NCBI RefSeq assembly: GCF_009711935.1
Contig: NZ_VIKX01000216.1
Location: forward strand, 26,096 to 90,095
Reading direction: 5' to 3'
Length of the DNA stretch: 64,000 bases
Origin: Dolichospermum sp. UHCC 0259
Lineage (GTDB): Bacteria > Cyanobacteriota > Cyanobacteriia > Cyanobacteriales > Nostocaceae
In this document: piece by piece, positions 9,160 through 18,619 of the stretch
How positions within the stretch are numbered: position 1 is the first letter of the stretch
Layout of the letters: every line of letters begins with the position of its first letter
Made by a program: the position numbers and the translations under genes
The notes under the pieces: generated by a model
Databases searched by the model: none
Told to the model about the DNA's origin: nothing
The model's input: only the letters and a program-made list of their open reading frames with translations

Positions 9160-9561
9160 ATGAATTATATTCTCACCGAAAATGAAATTACATCTTTAGG
9201 TGCATCATTAAGAGCTATTGCACCAAACATACTCAAACAAAGCCCACAAAAAGGTACAATTAGAGTCTGGTTTCAAGGAGGAGAACCTTATTTTGATCTC
9301 TTTTTTGAATTAAATAATCATGAAATAACTTGGTTTCAATTTACATTAAGAGGAAAGTCTTTATCCTGGTCTATCAATCAACCTCTCTTGAAAACTGGTA
9401 TTACCAATGAATTAAGTATTGATGATGTGAGTTTTTATGCAGCTAGTAAAACCTTGAAAAATGATCATGATTCAGATGAAGAATTTATTAATTTAGTAAA
9501 ATCAATTCTCCAAACTAGACCAGAGGAAGAAATTTTTGTCAAAGCCCTAGCGTTATTTTAA
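9160..9561 (+). CDS. Hypothetical protein, 133 aa
   Basis: I do not recognise the family. The chain is acidic, soluble and mixed alpha/beta. A central stretch (TIRVWFQGGEPYFDLFFEL, then WFQFTLRGKSLSW) suggests an antiparallel sheet, and the second half is helical. There is no signal peptide or membrane helix. No ribosome binding site is evident because the ATG directly follows the tandem repeat array (TCCTCGATT). It could be cotranscribed with recF, 168 bases upstream. The composition and regular secondary structure make it likely to be a real gene. Confidence 0.6.
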   Translation: MNYILTENEITSLGASLRAIAPNILKQSPQKGTIRVWFQGGEPYFDLFFELNNHEITWFQFTLRGKSLSWSINQPLLKTGITNELSIDDVSFYAASKTLKNDHDSDEEFINLVKSILQTRPEEEIFVKALALF

Positions 9562-9604
9562 AGTTTATTCATAAGACCAATGACCACTGACTAATAACTA
9601 ATGA

Positions 9605-10063
9605 CTAATAAAATTTTTCTAATCTTTTAAATATGTGTAGAATAATTACAGTTAAAATCGCACCCATTAATCCTAATTGCCATAAACCACACCCAGCAGC
9701 AATTCCCAAAGCAGCAGCTACCCAAATCGCAGCGGCAGAAGTCAAACCATGAACTTCCGGTGATTTTGATGTTTGGGAAGATTCACGTAAAATTTCCCCA
9801 GCCCCCAAAAACCCGACTCCAGCCGCAATACCTTGAACTACACGACTAAGAGAATCAGCACTAAATTCTGTACCACCCGTTTGGATAGTGATAAGGGTAA
9901 ACACGGCTGAACCCAAACTTACTAACATATGGGTTCTTAAACCAGCCGGTTTATTTTTTAGTTGTCGTTCTAAGCCAATTATAGCTCCAATAAACAAGGC
10001 GAAACACAGACGTAGCCCGGTGTTTAACCAATCATTGCTGGCAATATAGTAAGGGTTTATCAA
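9605..10063 (-). CDS. MgtC/SapB family membrane protein
   Basis: The 152 residues cover the hydrophobic MgtC domain: TM segments at about 15-32, 45-62, 75-95, 105-125 and 125-145. The family signature is visible in FIGAIIGLERQLKNKPAGLRTHMLVSLGSAVFTL and GVGFLGAGEIL. The C-terminal soluble domain of virulence-type MgtC is missing, as in the short SapB group. In other bacteria MgtC modulates Mg2+ and phosphate homeostasis and ATP synthase; the cyanobacterial role is unclear. The 356-base gap upstream (10064-10419) is AT-rich, holds GGGAACA repeats and serves as the divergent promoter region. Confidence 0.9.
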   Translation of the reverse strand: MINPYYIASNDWLNTGLRLCFALFIGAIIGLERQLKNKPAGLRTHMLVSLGSAVFTLITIQTGGTEFSADSLSRVVQGIAAGVGFLGAGEILRESSQTSKSPEVHGLTSAAAIWVAAALGIAAGCGLWQLGLMGAILTVIILHIFKRLEKFY

Positions 10064-10230
10064 GTTATTTTGGTGGTAAGTAGTTTGACGGGGAATTTAG
10101 GAAATTAGTTATAAAGTTGAGTTTATTGTCCATGCTAATTGGTAATATAGTAACAAAAACTATGTCATAAATATTATTTAATAATCAGGTCAGAATAAAT
10201 ACCGTAGTAATCCAATTTTACAAAAAAAAA

Positions 10231-10251
10231 GGAACAGGGAACAGGGAACAG
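10231..10251. repeat. GGGAACA tandem repeat
   Basis: Three GGGAACA units in the 10064-10419 gap. I see no convincing promoter or riboswitch in the remainder. Confidence 0.75.
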
Positions 10252-10419
10252 AAATTGTCCTGTTCTTTAAAACAAAAGTTACTGAGTTTAAAGCTAAGTC
10301 ACAAGAAAGATGTTTTTAAAAGATGTATAGCCCGAAAAAACAGTGTCATTATTTCAACCTCATATTTCTAAACATGAGTTTTTACCGTTCTCCGTTCCCT
10401 CTGAAATCTCATAAATTGT

Positions 10420-12753
10420 GTGGATAAACTCTATTGGCTTGACCAAATTAAACTACAAGACCGCGCCAATGTTGGCGTTCAGGCGTTTTATTTAAGCAAA
10501 ATTAAACAACAGGGCTATCCTGTTTTACCGGGTTTTGTGGTAGAAGCGGATGTTTTACGGCAATTCCTAGAAACTCTCAACAGTTCAGAGTCGTTAATTG
10601 CTGATTTACCCTATTCTTCTCTACATTTAGATGTACATAATTGGCGACAACTGCAACAGGTGGCCGGGCGCTTACGTCAGGAAATTATCTCAGCGACTGT
10701 GCCACCTCACTGGGTGCGGACAATTTTTCAAGCTGCGAGACAATGGCAAAGAAGCAGTTTAATTTTGCGTCCCAGTTTGGCAATATCAAATAACCAAGAA
10801 ATGAACAATGTGTCTGGGTTATTAGAACCAGTATTTTGTCCTTGTGAAGAAGAAGAAATCGGTGAAGCTTTAAAGCAGCTTTGGAGTCAGTTATTCCGGG
10901 CGAGAAGTTTATTATATTGGCACAGTGCGGGGATTAGTTTGCCCAGCATTAATTTAGGGGTGTTAGTGCAACCAGTTGACAATGCGATCGCATCTGGTGT
11001 AATCAATACTAAATCATTGGCATGGGATATTGAAGCTACTTGGGGTTTAGGACTGGCAATTACCAACGGTGAAGTATTACCAGATGTTTATTACATAGAA
11101 CCAAAAACTGGCGTAGTCATAGAAAGACAATTGGGTAATAAAATGTTGGCTTATCGTCTTAATCATAGCAATGCTTTTACAGATGAACAACTACAACCAA
11201 CATTAAATACTGATTTTTTATTAGCCTATATTTTAGAAGAATCTCAGCAGCAAGAATATGCTTTACCAGAAGAATTTTTGCAAGAATTAATTACTGTAGG
11301 CAATCAAATAGTCAATGAATTAGGTGCAACTTTAACTATGAAATGGACAGTTGCCAAAGAATCTTTAGCCACAAAACTCTATATTACAGAAGTCACTGTT
11401 CCCCAATCTGTAAATAAGAGTGTGCAATTTATTCAAGGCGTTGGGGCAGCCAGAGGGAGAATTATTGCTAATGCTCATATTTTTAATTCATCACAAAAAA
11501 CAATCCAAGTTCCTAAGGGCGTAATTCTCATCGCACCAATGATTACTCCTGATTGTTTACCCTTACTACAAGGAGTTGCGGGAATTATTACAGAACAAGG
11601 GGGATTAACCAGTCATGGGGCGATTTTAGCCAGAGAGTTGGGTATTCCTGCGGTGGTGAGTGCCACTGGTGCAACAACTATTTTACAAGCAGGTGAAAAA
11701 TTATTAATAGATGGTGATAAGGGAGAAGTATATCGTTTCACAGGCGATGAGGAAAATTTTCCTAGTCAGGAGATAGAAGGATTAATTAAAGAGGAAAAAG
11801 TTGTCAATTATCAGCCAACCAATTTACCAATAATTGCGACTAAGTTACTCGTAAATCTGAGTCAAGGACGGTTAATTAAACAAGTAAAAAGTTTGCCTGT
11901 GGATGGGGTAGGATTATTACGTTCAGAATTAATGATGTTAAATATTCTGGAGAAAAAACATCCTCAAGAATGGTTAAAAGCTGGAAAAGAAGCGGAATTA
12001 TTGGAATTATTATCTAAGCAAATTATGCAGTTTGCTCGCGCTTTTTCACCCAACCCGATTTTTTATCGGTCTTTAGATTGGCTACCTCATGATTTACCAT
12101 CATTAAGTACAGATCCCCCATTATCAAAGTCATCAATTATCAGTAATCGAGGTATTTTCAGCTATATACAAAATCCGGCTGTTTTTGAATTAGAATTGCA
12201 AGCTTTAGCAATAGTTCAAGCATCTGGCTATAAAAATATTAATTTGCTATTACCTTTTGTCCGCAGTGTTGAAGAATTTGTATTTTGTCGTCATCAGGTT
12301 GAGCAAGCTGGGCTAATGCAAATATCCCAATTTCAATTATGGATGATGGCAGAAGTTCCTAGTGTATTATTTCTATTACCTGAATATATTAAAGCTGGTG
12401 TGATGGGTATTTCCATTGGCACAAATGATTTAACACAATTATTGTTAGGAATAGATCGAGAACAGGGCAAACCAGGAATAGGTTCTAAATATCTTAATGA
12501 AAGTAATCCAGCAGTGATGGGTGCAATATCTCAATTAATTAAAATGTCTCAAGCTGGGGGCATTCCCTGTTCTATTTGTGGTCAAGCTCCGGTGCTTTAT
12601 CCCGAAATGATTGATAAATTAATAGAATGGGGGATTAGTTCTATTTCTGTAGAACCGGAAGCGGTGGAAAGGACTTATCAAGCGATCGCTCGTGCTGAAC
12701 AAAGATTAATTTTAGCAGCAGCACGGCGACAACTTCACGACTCAAAAAATTAA
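10420..12753 (+). CDS. PEP synthase-like protein with degenerate ATP-binding domain
   Basis: The 777 residues follow the layout of phosphoenolpyruvate synthase/PPDK. An N-terminal nucleotide-binding domain spans about 10-340, the phosphohistidine domain carries GGLTSHGAIL (His399), and a C-terminal TIM barrel has GISIGTNDLTQ and the catalytic Cys in CGQAP (Cys720). The RSSAT-type nucleotide motif expected in the first domain reads LILRPSLAIS here, so ATP binding may be altered. The start is GTG at 10420; no better ATG is near. PEP synthase makes PEP from pyruvate and ATP, but this copy may be a divergent paralogue. Its stop overlaps by 4 bases the stop of a convergent gene. Confidence 0.8.
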   Translation: MDKLYWLDQIKLQDRANVGVQAFYLSKIKQQGYPVLPGFVVEADVLRQFLETLNSSESLIADLPYSSLHLDVHNWRQLQQVAGRLRQEIISATVPPHWVRTIFQAARQWQRSSLILRPSLAISNNQEMNNVSGLLEPVFCPCEEEEIGEALKQLWSQLFRARSLLYWHSAGISLPSINLGVLVQPVDNAIASGVINTKSLAWDIEATWGLGLAITNGEVLPDVYYIEPKTGVVIERQLGNKMLAYRLNHSNAFTDEQLQPTLNTDFLLAYILEESQQQEYALPEEFLQELITVGNQIVNELGATLTMKWTVAKESLATKLYITEVTVPQSVNKSVQFIQGVGAARGRIIANAHIFNSSQKTIQVPKGVILIAPMITPDCLPLLQGVAGIITEQGGLTSHGAILARELGIPAVVSATGATTILQAGEKLLIDGDKGEVYRFTGDEENFPSQEIEGLIKEEKVVNYQPTNLPIIATKLLVNLSQGRLIKQVKSLPVDGVGLLRSELMMLNILEKKHPQEWLKAGKEAELLELLSKQIMQFARAFSPNPIFYRSLDWLPHDLPSLSTDPPLSKSSIISNRGIFSYIQNPAVFELELQALAIVQASGYKNINLLLPFVRSVEEFVFCRHQVEQAGLMQISQFQLWMMAEVPSVLFLLPEYIKAGVMGISIGTNDLTQLLLGIDREQGKPGIGSKYLNESNPAVMGAISQLIKMSQAGGIPCSICGQAPVLYPEMIDKLIEWGISSISVEPEAVERTYQAIARAEQRLILAAARRQLHDSKN

Positions 12754-13925
12754 TATCGGCAAATAGCCGCCACTTTGACTCCACCAGGCATTGCTTCTGG
12801 CTCCAGACTGTATACTTTACCACCATTTAACATGGTGTGAATCACGGCAAAATCTAACATATCTTCATCCTCTGGTGCCGGTTCTGGATGTAACTCAACC
12901 GTAGCAGTTGGTAAATCAAATTTACCCCATATATATTCTTTTTCAGGCACAAATAAAGTATCAACTCTTTGATAATATGCAGCGGGAACAATTGTTTTGA
13001 TATCATTGGCAATTTTGTTACTTTCTTCCCCAGCTAGTTGCAGATAAACAGCCATTAGATCCTCATATTCCTGTTGAAATAAAGGGGCGACAATTTCCCA
13101 AGCTGCCTGATTTAATTCTGGGGTTTTGAGAAGTTCTACATTGCCAGTAATACCTGTTTCTACTAAATATTGATAAGTATTAGCCTGTCGGTAAATTGGT
13201 AATAAATACTCCACACCCGCCAATATTAAAGGTGCTTTTTCACTGCGTAATTTTTCATGCAATGCACTATCAACAGCATAACAAAATTGTAAAATATCTT
13301 CTTCATGTTTGTCCCGATCTGGACTACCTTGTCCATGCACAGAACCAGGCTGTTGAGCGGCAGAAGTTGCACCTCTAGCTATACCAACTCTATGCTGTAC
13401 ACCTTTTTGAAATTCATCTTCTAGAAGAGTTTCAGCCAAATTATGAGGCATATTTTCTACTTCTACCTCATTAAGTTGGTAACGCGTTCCTGAGTAAAAC
13501 TGAACATTCTTTTGACTTAAAGCCAAAATGTAGAACTGTCCATCATTATTAATCAAATTTAGTAAGGGTTTAATGTGAAAATTCTTGCCCACAACCACTA
13601 ATTGGGGAAAGGAAATAGGTAAACAATAGTAACGAAATAGATTTGGGGAAATAAAAATTACTAATCCCTGATTTTGAATTTCCCAAAAATCAGTATTGTC
13701 TAATTCTATTGCAGGTTCGAGCAAATTTACAGTCTCAGCATGGCGTAACCCTATGTCATCTAAGCGATTTTCAGCTTCTCGAATTAAATTTTTAAACCGA
13801 ATTGGATTTTGTCGCGTTTCTCCACCTAGTTTTTCCATAGGTAGATATAGAGAAACGCATGGATACTGAGGATTTTGGACTAGATTTTTGAGTTCATCAG
13901 GAGAAAATATAGCCATAGATTTCAT
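12750..13925 (-). CDS. baeRF family 3-like protein (release-factor-related)
   Basis: The 391 residues resemble the bacterial archaeo-eukaryotic release-factor-like (baeRF) group: an N-terminal segment with CVSLYLPMEK, a central eRF1-like domain (FYILALSQKNVQFYSGT, then LAETLLEDEF), and a C-terminal domain with the conserved KAPLILAGVEYLLPIYRQ and a final FAVIHTMLNGGKVYSLE. The central HGQGSPDRDKHEEDIL segment matches the loop before the domain-3 helix. These proteins are thought to act on stalled ribosomes or in stress; none is well characterised in cyanobacteria. It faces the PEP-synthase-like gene and probably shares terminator sequences with it. The family call is from memory of its motifs. 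Confidence 0.65.
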   Translation of the reverse strand: MKSMAIFSPDELKNLVQNPQYPCVSLYLPMEKLGGETRQNPIRFKNLIREAENRLDDIGLRHAETVNLLEPAIELDNTDFWEIQNQGLVIFISPNLFRYYCLPISFPQLVVVGKNFHIKPLLNLINNDGQFYILALSQKNVQFYSGTRYQLNEVEVENMPHNLAETLLEDEFQKGVQHRVGIARGATSAAQQPGSVHGQGSPDRDKHEEDILQFCYAVDSALHEKLRSEKAPLILAGVEYLLPIYRQANTYQYLVETGITGNVELLKTPELNQAAWEIVAPLFQQEYEDLMAVYLQLAGEESNKIANDIKTIVPAAYYQRVDTLFVPEKEYIWGKFDLPTATVELHPEPAPEDEDMLDFAVIHTMLNGGKVYSLEPEAMPGGVKVAAICRY

Positions 13926-14129
13926 CCCCGTTGAGGATAATGATTGAATCTAGATTCAATTCAACTCTTGATGTGGAAATTCTGCATCTTTCTTTTGACA
14001 AGAAATTAACAGCTTTCTATTCCTTTTTATAGATAGAATAAAAAACTTTGCGCCTTTGCGCCTTGGCGTGAGACTTGTTTATCTCTTCCTTAAGCAACGC
14101 CATTTTTAATTCCCCCGTCCCTAAAAAAA

Positions 14130-14666
14130 TTATTGCTGTTTGAGAATACTGGGAATTGTGGCTAGGATGCGTGTGGCAATGTCTTCTGGTGTTTCGGTCG
14201 CGTTAATAGTAATATGTAAATCAGCTTGGGAGTACATTGGTTGACGTTGTTCCAAAAGCGATCGCAATTTACTTTCCATATCAGCATCTTGTAACAGTGG
14301 TCTAGTATCGTCTGTTGCCAATCGCTGTAAGATTATTTCTATTGGTGCATCTAACCAAATTATCAAACCATGATGGAGGTAACTCCAATTCTGTTGCTGC
14401 ATGACAATACCCCCACCAGTAGCCACAACCAATTTAGTATAGGCACAAACTTGAGCTAAGACATCACCCTCCAATTTACGAAACTCTGCTTCACCATGTT
14501 CAGCAAATATTTCGTTGATAGATTTACCTGCGGCTTTAACTATCACTTCGTCTGTATCTACAAATCTATAACCAATTTCCTGCGCGATTAATTTTCCTAC
14601 GGTTGTTTTACCAACTCCCATCATGCCAATTAAGTAGAGGTTAACTCCTTTTAATATATCAATCAC
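14130..14666 (-). CDS. aroK: Shikimate kinase
   Basis: The 178 residues match the normal size. Walker A is GMMGVGKTT near 16-24, the shikimate-binding Asp is in DTDE near 38, the glycine-rich GGGI follows at about 84, and the lid Arg lies in ATDDTRPLL. It phosphorylates shikimate at the 3-hydroxyl in aromatic amino acid synthesis. The gene lies 46 bases downstream of a LapA-like gene on the same strand and is probably cotranscribed with it. The 204-base gap downstream of the neighbouring baeRF gene (13926-14129) contains the dispersed sequence TTTGCGCCTTTGCGCC. Confidence 0.96.
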   Translation of the reverse strand: MIDILKGVNLYLIGMMGVGKTTVGKLIAQEIGYRFVDTDEVIVKAAGKSINEIFAEHGEAEFRKLEGDVLAQVCAYTKLVVATGGGIVMQQQNWSYLHHGLIIWLDAPIEIILQRLATDDTRPLLQDADMESKLRSLLEQRQPMYSQADLHITINATETPEDIATRILATIPSILKQQ

Positions 14667-14712
14667 AATTATTTTTCTCCTATCAAATTATTATTTATTA
14701 TTTAAGCTTAAA

Positions 14713-15348
14713 TTAGCGTTTTTGTGGTTTATTTTCTTCATCATCCTCAAAATCATCATCTTCAAAAAAATCCCAGTCATCATCATCCGTTGCTGGATTT
14801 TTTTCTGATTCTTGATAAGGGGGGATAATAACCCGATAATCAGCATCATAAACTGATTCAGTCTTACCTACAGCAGTATTTTTCGGTGATTGAGAACTAT
14901 AGGAATAAACAGAACTAGCGCGAGAATTAGAACTTTGTGGATTGGTAGAAGTTTGTTGTTCTGGTTGTGAATCTTCTCCATCATCCCAATCATCTTGATC
15001 TCGATTTGTGTCCCAATCGTCAAAGTCATCATCAGCTTGATTAACTGGGGGTGACGGACTTTTAGGAGGTGGGGGATTTTGTCTGACACGGGATGAAGTC
15101 GGAATTGATCTAGGGATAGGTTGTTGTGCTTGTAAATTTAAATCAGTTGCAAATTTTAATAATTTAGTAATTATTAAAGATGTGAAAATACCAGCAGCTA
15201 TGCTCAATAAAATCCACAATGCTAATGGTAATGCTTGACTTCGCATTCCCAAAAACATTAATGGAAGTGAGGGCGACAAATTTTGAACTAATAATATTAT
15301 TAGTCCCAGCATTGCCGTCACCAAGATAATTAAGCGAATTACAGCCAT
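14713..15348 (-). CDS. LapA/DUF1049-like two-TM protein with acidic tail
   Basis: The 211 residues begin with two hydrophobic helices (about 5-22 and 42-62) separated by a short loop with PLMFLG, the pattern of the LapA (DUF1049) domain. The C-terminal two thirds is a low-complexity linker rich in Pro, Ser, Gln and above all Asp (DDFDDWDTNRDQDDWDD; DDDDWDFFEDDDFEDDEE), likely disordered and cytosolic. The tail could bind cations or basic partners. It lies upstream of aroK in the same orientation. Function in cyanobacteria is not known. Confidence 0.7.
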   Translation of the reverse strand: MAVIRLIILVTAMLGLIILLVQNLSPSLPLMFLGMRSQALPLALWILLSIAAGIFTSLIITKLLKFATDLNLQAQQPIPRSIPTSSRVRQNPPPPKSPSPPVNQADDDFDDWDTNRDQDDWDDGEDSQPEQQTSTNPQSSNSRASSVYSYSSQSPKNTAVGKTESVYDADYRVIIPPYQESEKNPATDDDDWDFFEDDDFEDDEENKPQKR

Positions 15349-15488
15349 AACGAATTTAAAATTACAGCAAGATTTGAGAATACACCAGAAGAAAACAGAT
15401 GAAAATAGCTATTGCCACCAACGAACAAAATAGAATTAAAAATTAAAAATTTAGTCTTTCCATTTTTAATGATTAATTTTTGATTGCT

Positions 15489-15522
15489 ATATAGCGGTAT
15501 GCACTTGAATGAGATACAGAAT
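15489..15522 (+). repeat. 34-bp dispersed repeat, inverted partner at 39507-39540
   Basis: ATATAGCGGTATGCACTTGA and the next 14 bases recur on the opposite strand at 39507-39540 with one mismatch. Both copies lie in non-coding DNA at the edge of a gene group. Confidence 0.9.
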
Positions 15523-15569
15523 CTACAGTAAAAGCCTTATGGCAAGAGATTCTTACCTCCTGACTCCTG

Positions 15570-16190
15570 CTATAGATGACCTTGCCAGCGCTGAATCGGT
15601 ATACAGTCAATATCTAGTTGATCTAGGGCGCGGGCAACAACAAAATCAACTAAATCCTCAATGCTTTGGGGGTTGTGATACCAAGCAGGAATCGCGGGGA
15701 CAATCCTCACACCAGTTTCAGCTAAGGTTGTTAAGTTTCGCAGGTGAATTAAGCTAAAAGGGGTTTCTCTGGGGACAATTACCAGTTTACGTCCTTCTTT
15801 AATTTGCACATCTGCGGCTCGTTCTAGTAAATCCGAACTGAGTCCCCCAGCGAGTTTGGCAACTGTACTCATACTACAAGGCATAATGATCATCCCCAAA
15901 GTTCGGAAAGAACCGCTGGCAATACCAGCACCAACATCACTCCAAGGATGACAACGGAGTTTACCTTGTTCGGGAACTCCAGCTTGTTCTCGCCAAAATT
16001 GCTCTTGTTTATCTGGTTCTGCTGGCATTCGAGTTTCCTGTTCTGCTTGCCAAACCATGTAAGTTGATTTAGAGGCTACCAGTTCAATCTGATATTCTGC
16101 TGCTAAAAGAAATTTGAGGGCGCGAACAGCGTAAATCAGACCGGATGCACCTGTTACGCCCAGGATTAAAGGTTTTGTGTTATTGGTCAT
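15570..16190 (-). CDS. ubiX: Flavin prenyltransferase (UbiX/Pad1 family)
   Basis: The 206 residues cover the full UbiX length. The N-terminal GVTGASGLIYAVRALKFL is the FMN/dimethylallyl-phosphate binding start, and IIMPCSMSTVAKLAGG, VIVPRETPFSLIHLRN and IVPAIPAWYHNPQSIEDLVDF are conserved blocks. The enzyme prenylates FMN to make the cofactor of UbiD-type decarboxylases. It lies 80 bases downstream of the ribonuclease R gene on the same strand, with GGTCATTAGTTATT-type repeats between. Cotranscription is possible. Confidence 0.95.
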   Translation of the reverse strand: MTNNTKPLILGVTGASGLIYAVRALKFLLAAEYQIELVASKSTYMVWQAEQETRMPAEPDKQEQFWREQAGVPEQGKLRCHPWSDVGAGIASGSFRTLGMIIMPCSMSTVAKLAGGLSSDLLERAADVQIKEGRKLVIVPRETPFSLIHLRNLTTLAETGVRIVPAIPAWYHNPQSIEDLVDFVVARALDQLDIDCIPIQRWQGHL

Positions 16191-16270
16191 TAGTTATTGG
16201 TCAGTGGTCATTAGTTATTGGTCAGTGGTTATTGGTTATTGATTCACAGCAAAGAACAACTGACAACTGA

Positions 16271-18619
16271 CTATTCCTCATCATAGGTTTCTTGATCAAA
16301 AGAGTCGGTTTTATTGGGTGAATAAATGTCTCCTGTATCTTCATTGTTACCATTTGCGCCCATACTTTTGGGTAAACCATCAGCGCCAACGGTGACAAGA
16401 TCAATTTGTTGACGGTAGTAATCAACACTTTTGACTTGTACCATGCAGCTATCGCCTAACCGATAGGAAGCTCGATTTTTTCGCCCAAATAAAGCTTGTT
16501 GTCTGGCTCGATATTCGTACCAATCGTCTTTGAGGGAACTGACGTGAACCAGTCCTTCTACCCGTAAAGTATTGGTGAGATTGGTTTCTGTGGGCGATTC
16601 TACTGGGACTTCAATTTCGACAAAGAAGCCGTAGGATTGAACTCCGGTAATTACGCCGGGAAAGACTTCGCCAATGCGTTGTTTCATTAAGGAAGCTTTT
16701 TGGAGTCCGGCTAAATCGGCTTCAGCTTCTTGGACTTCTTTTTCCCGGTCGTTAATTTGGACAATGACTCTGGTTAAGTCACTTTGGATTTCTTGGTGGA
16801 GTTCTGGGGGGAGAACGTTCCAATTAATTTCTTCGTGACAATTGGAATGGCGCAGGTTAATTCGGTCTTTGACGCGGGTATTCCGGCGATCGCGCCCATG
16901 CTCTATTAAGTTATGATATACCCGTTGTAAGAGAATATCTGGATAACGACGTAAGGGGGCAGTGATGTGGACATATTGCGATAAAGCAAGTCCAAAGTGA
17001 GAACCTTTGGTAATGCTATATAAAGAAGGCTTGAGGGTGTCTTGTAATAAATAGGTGAGAACTTGTTCCGATGGGGAATCGGCAAAAGCACCGGTCAAGT
17101 GTTGATAATCTAGGGGTTGGATTTCCAATTCTGGATCTAGTCCCAATTCCACACCTAAATTAACAGCTAGTTTGAGCATTTCCTGGACATCTTCGGGATC
17201 AGGTGTGCCTTGAACTCGCCATAAACTAGGAATCCCCAAGGCACTGAGGTGATCTGCCATGAGTTGATTTACTAATATTACCAACTCTGTAATTAGCGAT
17301 CGCCCAGGTAAGTCATTCAGCACCACAGATCCCATTGATCCCTCATCATAATAGGGGTTATGACTAGGTGGGAGATTTAACTGTAAACTACCGCGCTGCA
17401 AGCGTACCTGTTTAATAGCCGTAGCTAAAGTCTGCAAATCTGGTAATTTCTCCTGGACTGCGGCTGCCACTTTGCTACTTTCACCGGCAAGGATTTTTTC
17501 TGTCTCTGCTTGACTGACAGCTACATCTACATTAATCACACTCGGTTGAATTTCCCACTCCTCCACTGCTCCCGATTCAGGGTTAATGGTGATGATAAAG
17601 GAAAGAGCCAAGCGATCGCTTCCAGGGACTAAAGAACACCGTTCCGTTACCGCTGCTGGTAACATCGGCAATAACAATTCTCCCAGATAAACTGACTTAC
17701 CACGCTTGAGCGCTTCCCTGTCCAAAGCTTCATCCGCTTGAATATAGTGGGAAACATCCGTAATGTGAAAAATTAATCGCCAATTGTCAGCGCTAATTTT
17801 TTCCACACTAAAGGCATTTTCTACCACAGACTCATCACCGTTGACACTCTTAATCGTGAAGGTAAAAACATCACGTAAATCCAGGCGATTTTTCAGATCA
17901 GCCTTCAGGAGTCTCTTGGGTAATTTCGCCGCTGCTTCGAGGATAGGATCGGGAAAAGTTCGGGATAAATCATGTTTACAAGTTACCAAATCTATATCCG
18001 CTGCCGCTTCAGCATCACTACCCAGAATTTGTACCACTCGACCCAATGGGGGGTACTGTGCCAACGGATAGCGGAGGATTTCTACATGAGCTAAATGGTC
18101 AATAGCTTCCTCCAACTTCATGTTGTTGAGTTGTAGTTTCAGTTCAAACAGCAATCTATCATCCAAAGGAACAGCCCGAAACCCTTCCTCCACCTGCTTA
18201 ATTCTGGCGAGTAAAGTATGATTAGACCGTTCCATAATCAACTTCACCTCACCTTCAGGCGATCGCCGGCGGCTACCTTCCTTGAGGACTCTCACCAAAA
18301 CGCGATCGCCATTCCAGGCATTACTCAAATGACTTTCGCGGATGTAAATATCCTCCGAGCCTTCGCTATCTTGAATCGCAAAACAAAAGCCCTTACTAGA
18401 ACAACGTAGTTTCGCCTCAATTAAGCCCTCTTCCGTAACGCGGCGATATTTCCCCCGTTCCTTCACCAAAAGCCCAATTTTTTCCAACACATCCAAAGTA
18501 ATTTGGAGTTTTTCTAGACTTTCTTCATCCTCACAACCCAATTTCTTTTCTAGGACTTTACGAGCCACCAATTTATCATCTGTAAAATTGGCAAGAAGTG
18601 TAGCGATTGAAAATTCCAT
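16271..18619 (-). CDS. rnr: Ribonuclease R / RNase II family exoribonuclease
   Basis: The 782 residues fit RNase R. An N-terminal winged-helix segment (LEKLQITLDVLEKIGLLVKE) precedes cold-shock domains. The RNB catalytic domain has DLRDVFTFTIKSVNGDE, with the Mg-binding Asp cluster in ITDVSHYIQADEALDREA, and HITAPLRRYPDILLQR near 540. A C-terminal S1 domain follows (GEVFPGVITGVQSYGFFVEI), then a long acidic tail. It degrades structured RNA 3' to 5'. The ATG at 18619 is the first Met in the frame consistent with the winged helix. Cyanobacteria have only one or two enzymes of this family, so it is probably important in tRNA and rRNA maturation as well as decay. Confidence 0.93.
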   Translation of the reverse strand: MEFSIATLLANFTDDKLVARKVLEKKLGCEDEESLEKLQITLDVLEKIGLLVKERGKYRRVTEEGLIEAKLRCSSKGFCFAIQDSEGSEDIYIRESHLSNAWNGDRVLVRVLKEGSRRRSPEGEVKLIMERSNHTLLARIKQVEEGFRAVPLDDRLLFELKLQLNNMKLEEAIDHLAHVEILRYPLAQYPPLGRVVQILGSDAEAAADIDLVTCKHDLSRTFPDPILEAAAKLPKRLLKADLKNRLDLRDVFTFTIKSVNGDESVVENAFSVEKISADNWRLIFHITDVSHYIQADEALDREALKRGKSVYLGELLLPMLPAAVTERCSLVPGSDRLALSFIITINPESGAVEEWEIQPSVINVDVAVSQAETEKILAGESSKVAAAVQEKLPDLQTLATAIKQVRLQRGSLQLNLPPSHNPYYDEGSMGSVVLNDLPGRSLITELVILVNQLMADHLSALGIPSLWRVQGTPDPEDVQEMLKLAVNLGVELGLDPELEIQPLDYQHLTGAFADSPSEQVLTYLLQDTLKPSLYSITKGSHFGLALSQYVHITAPLRRYPDILLQRVYHNLIEHGRDRRNTRVKDRINLRHSNCHEEINWNVLPPELHQEIQSDLTRVIVQINDREKEVQEAEADLAGLQKASLMKQRIGEVFPGVITGVQSYGFFVEIEVPVESPTETNLTNTLRVEGLVHVSSLKDDWYEYRARQQALFGRKNRASYRLGDSCMVQVKSVDYYRQQIDLVTVGADGLPKSMGANGNNEDTGDIYSPNKTDSFDQETYDEE

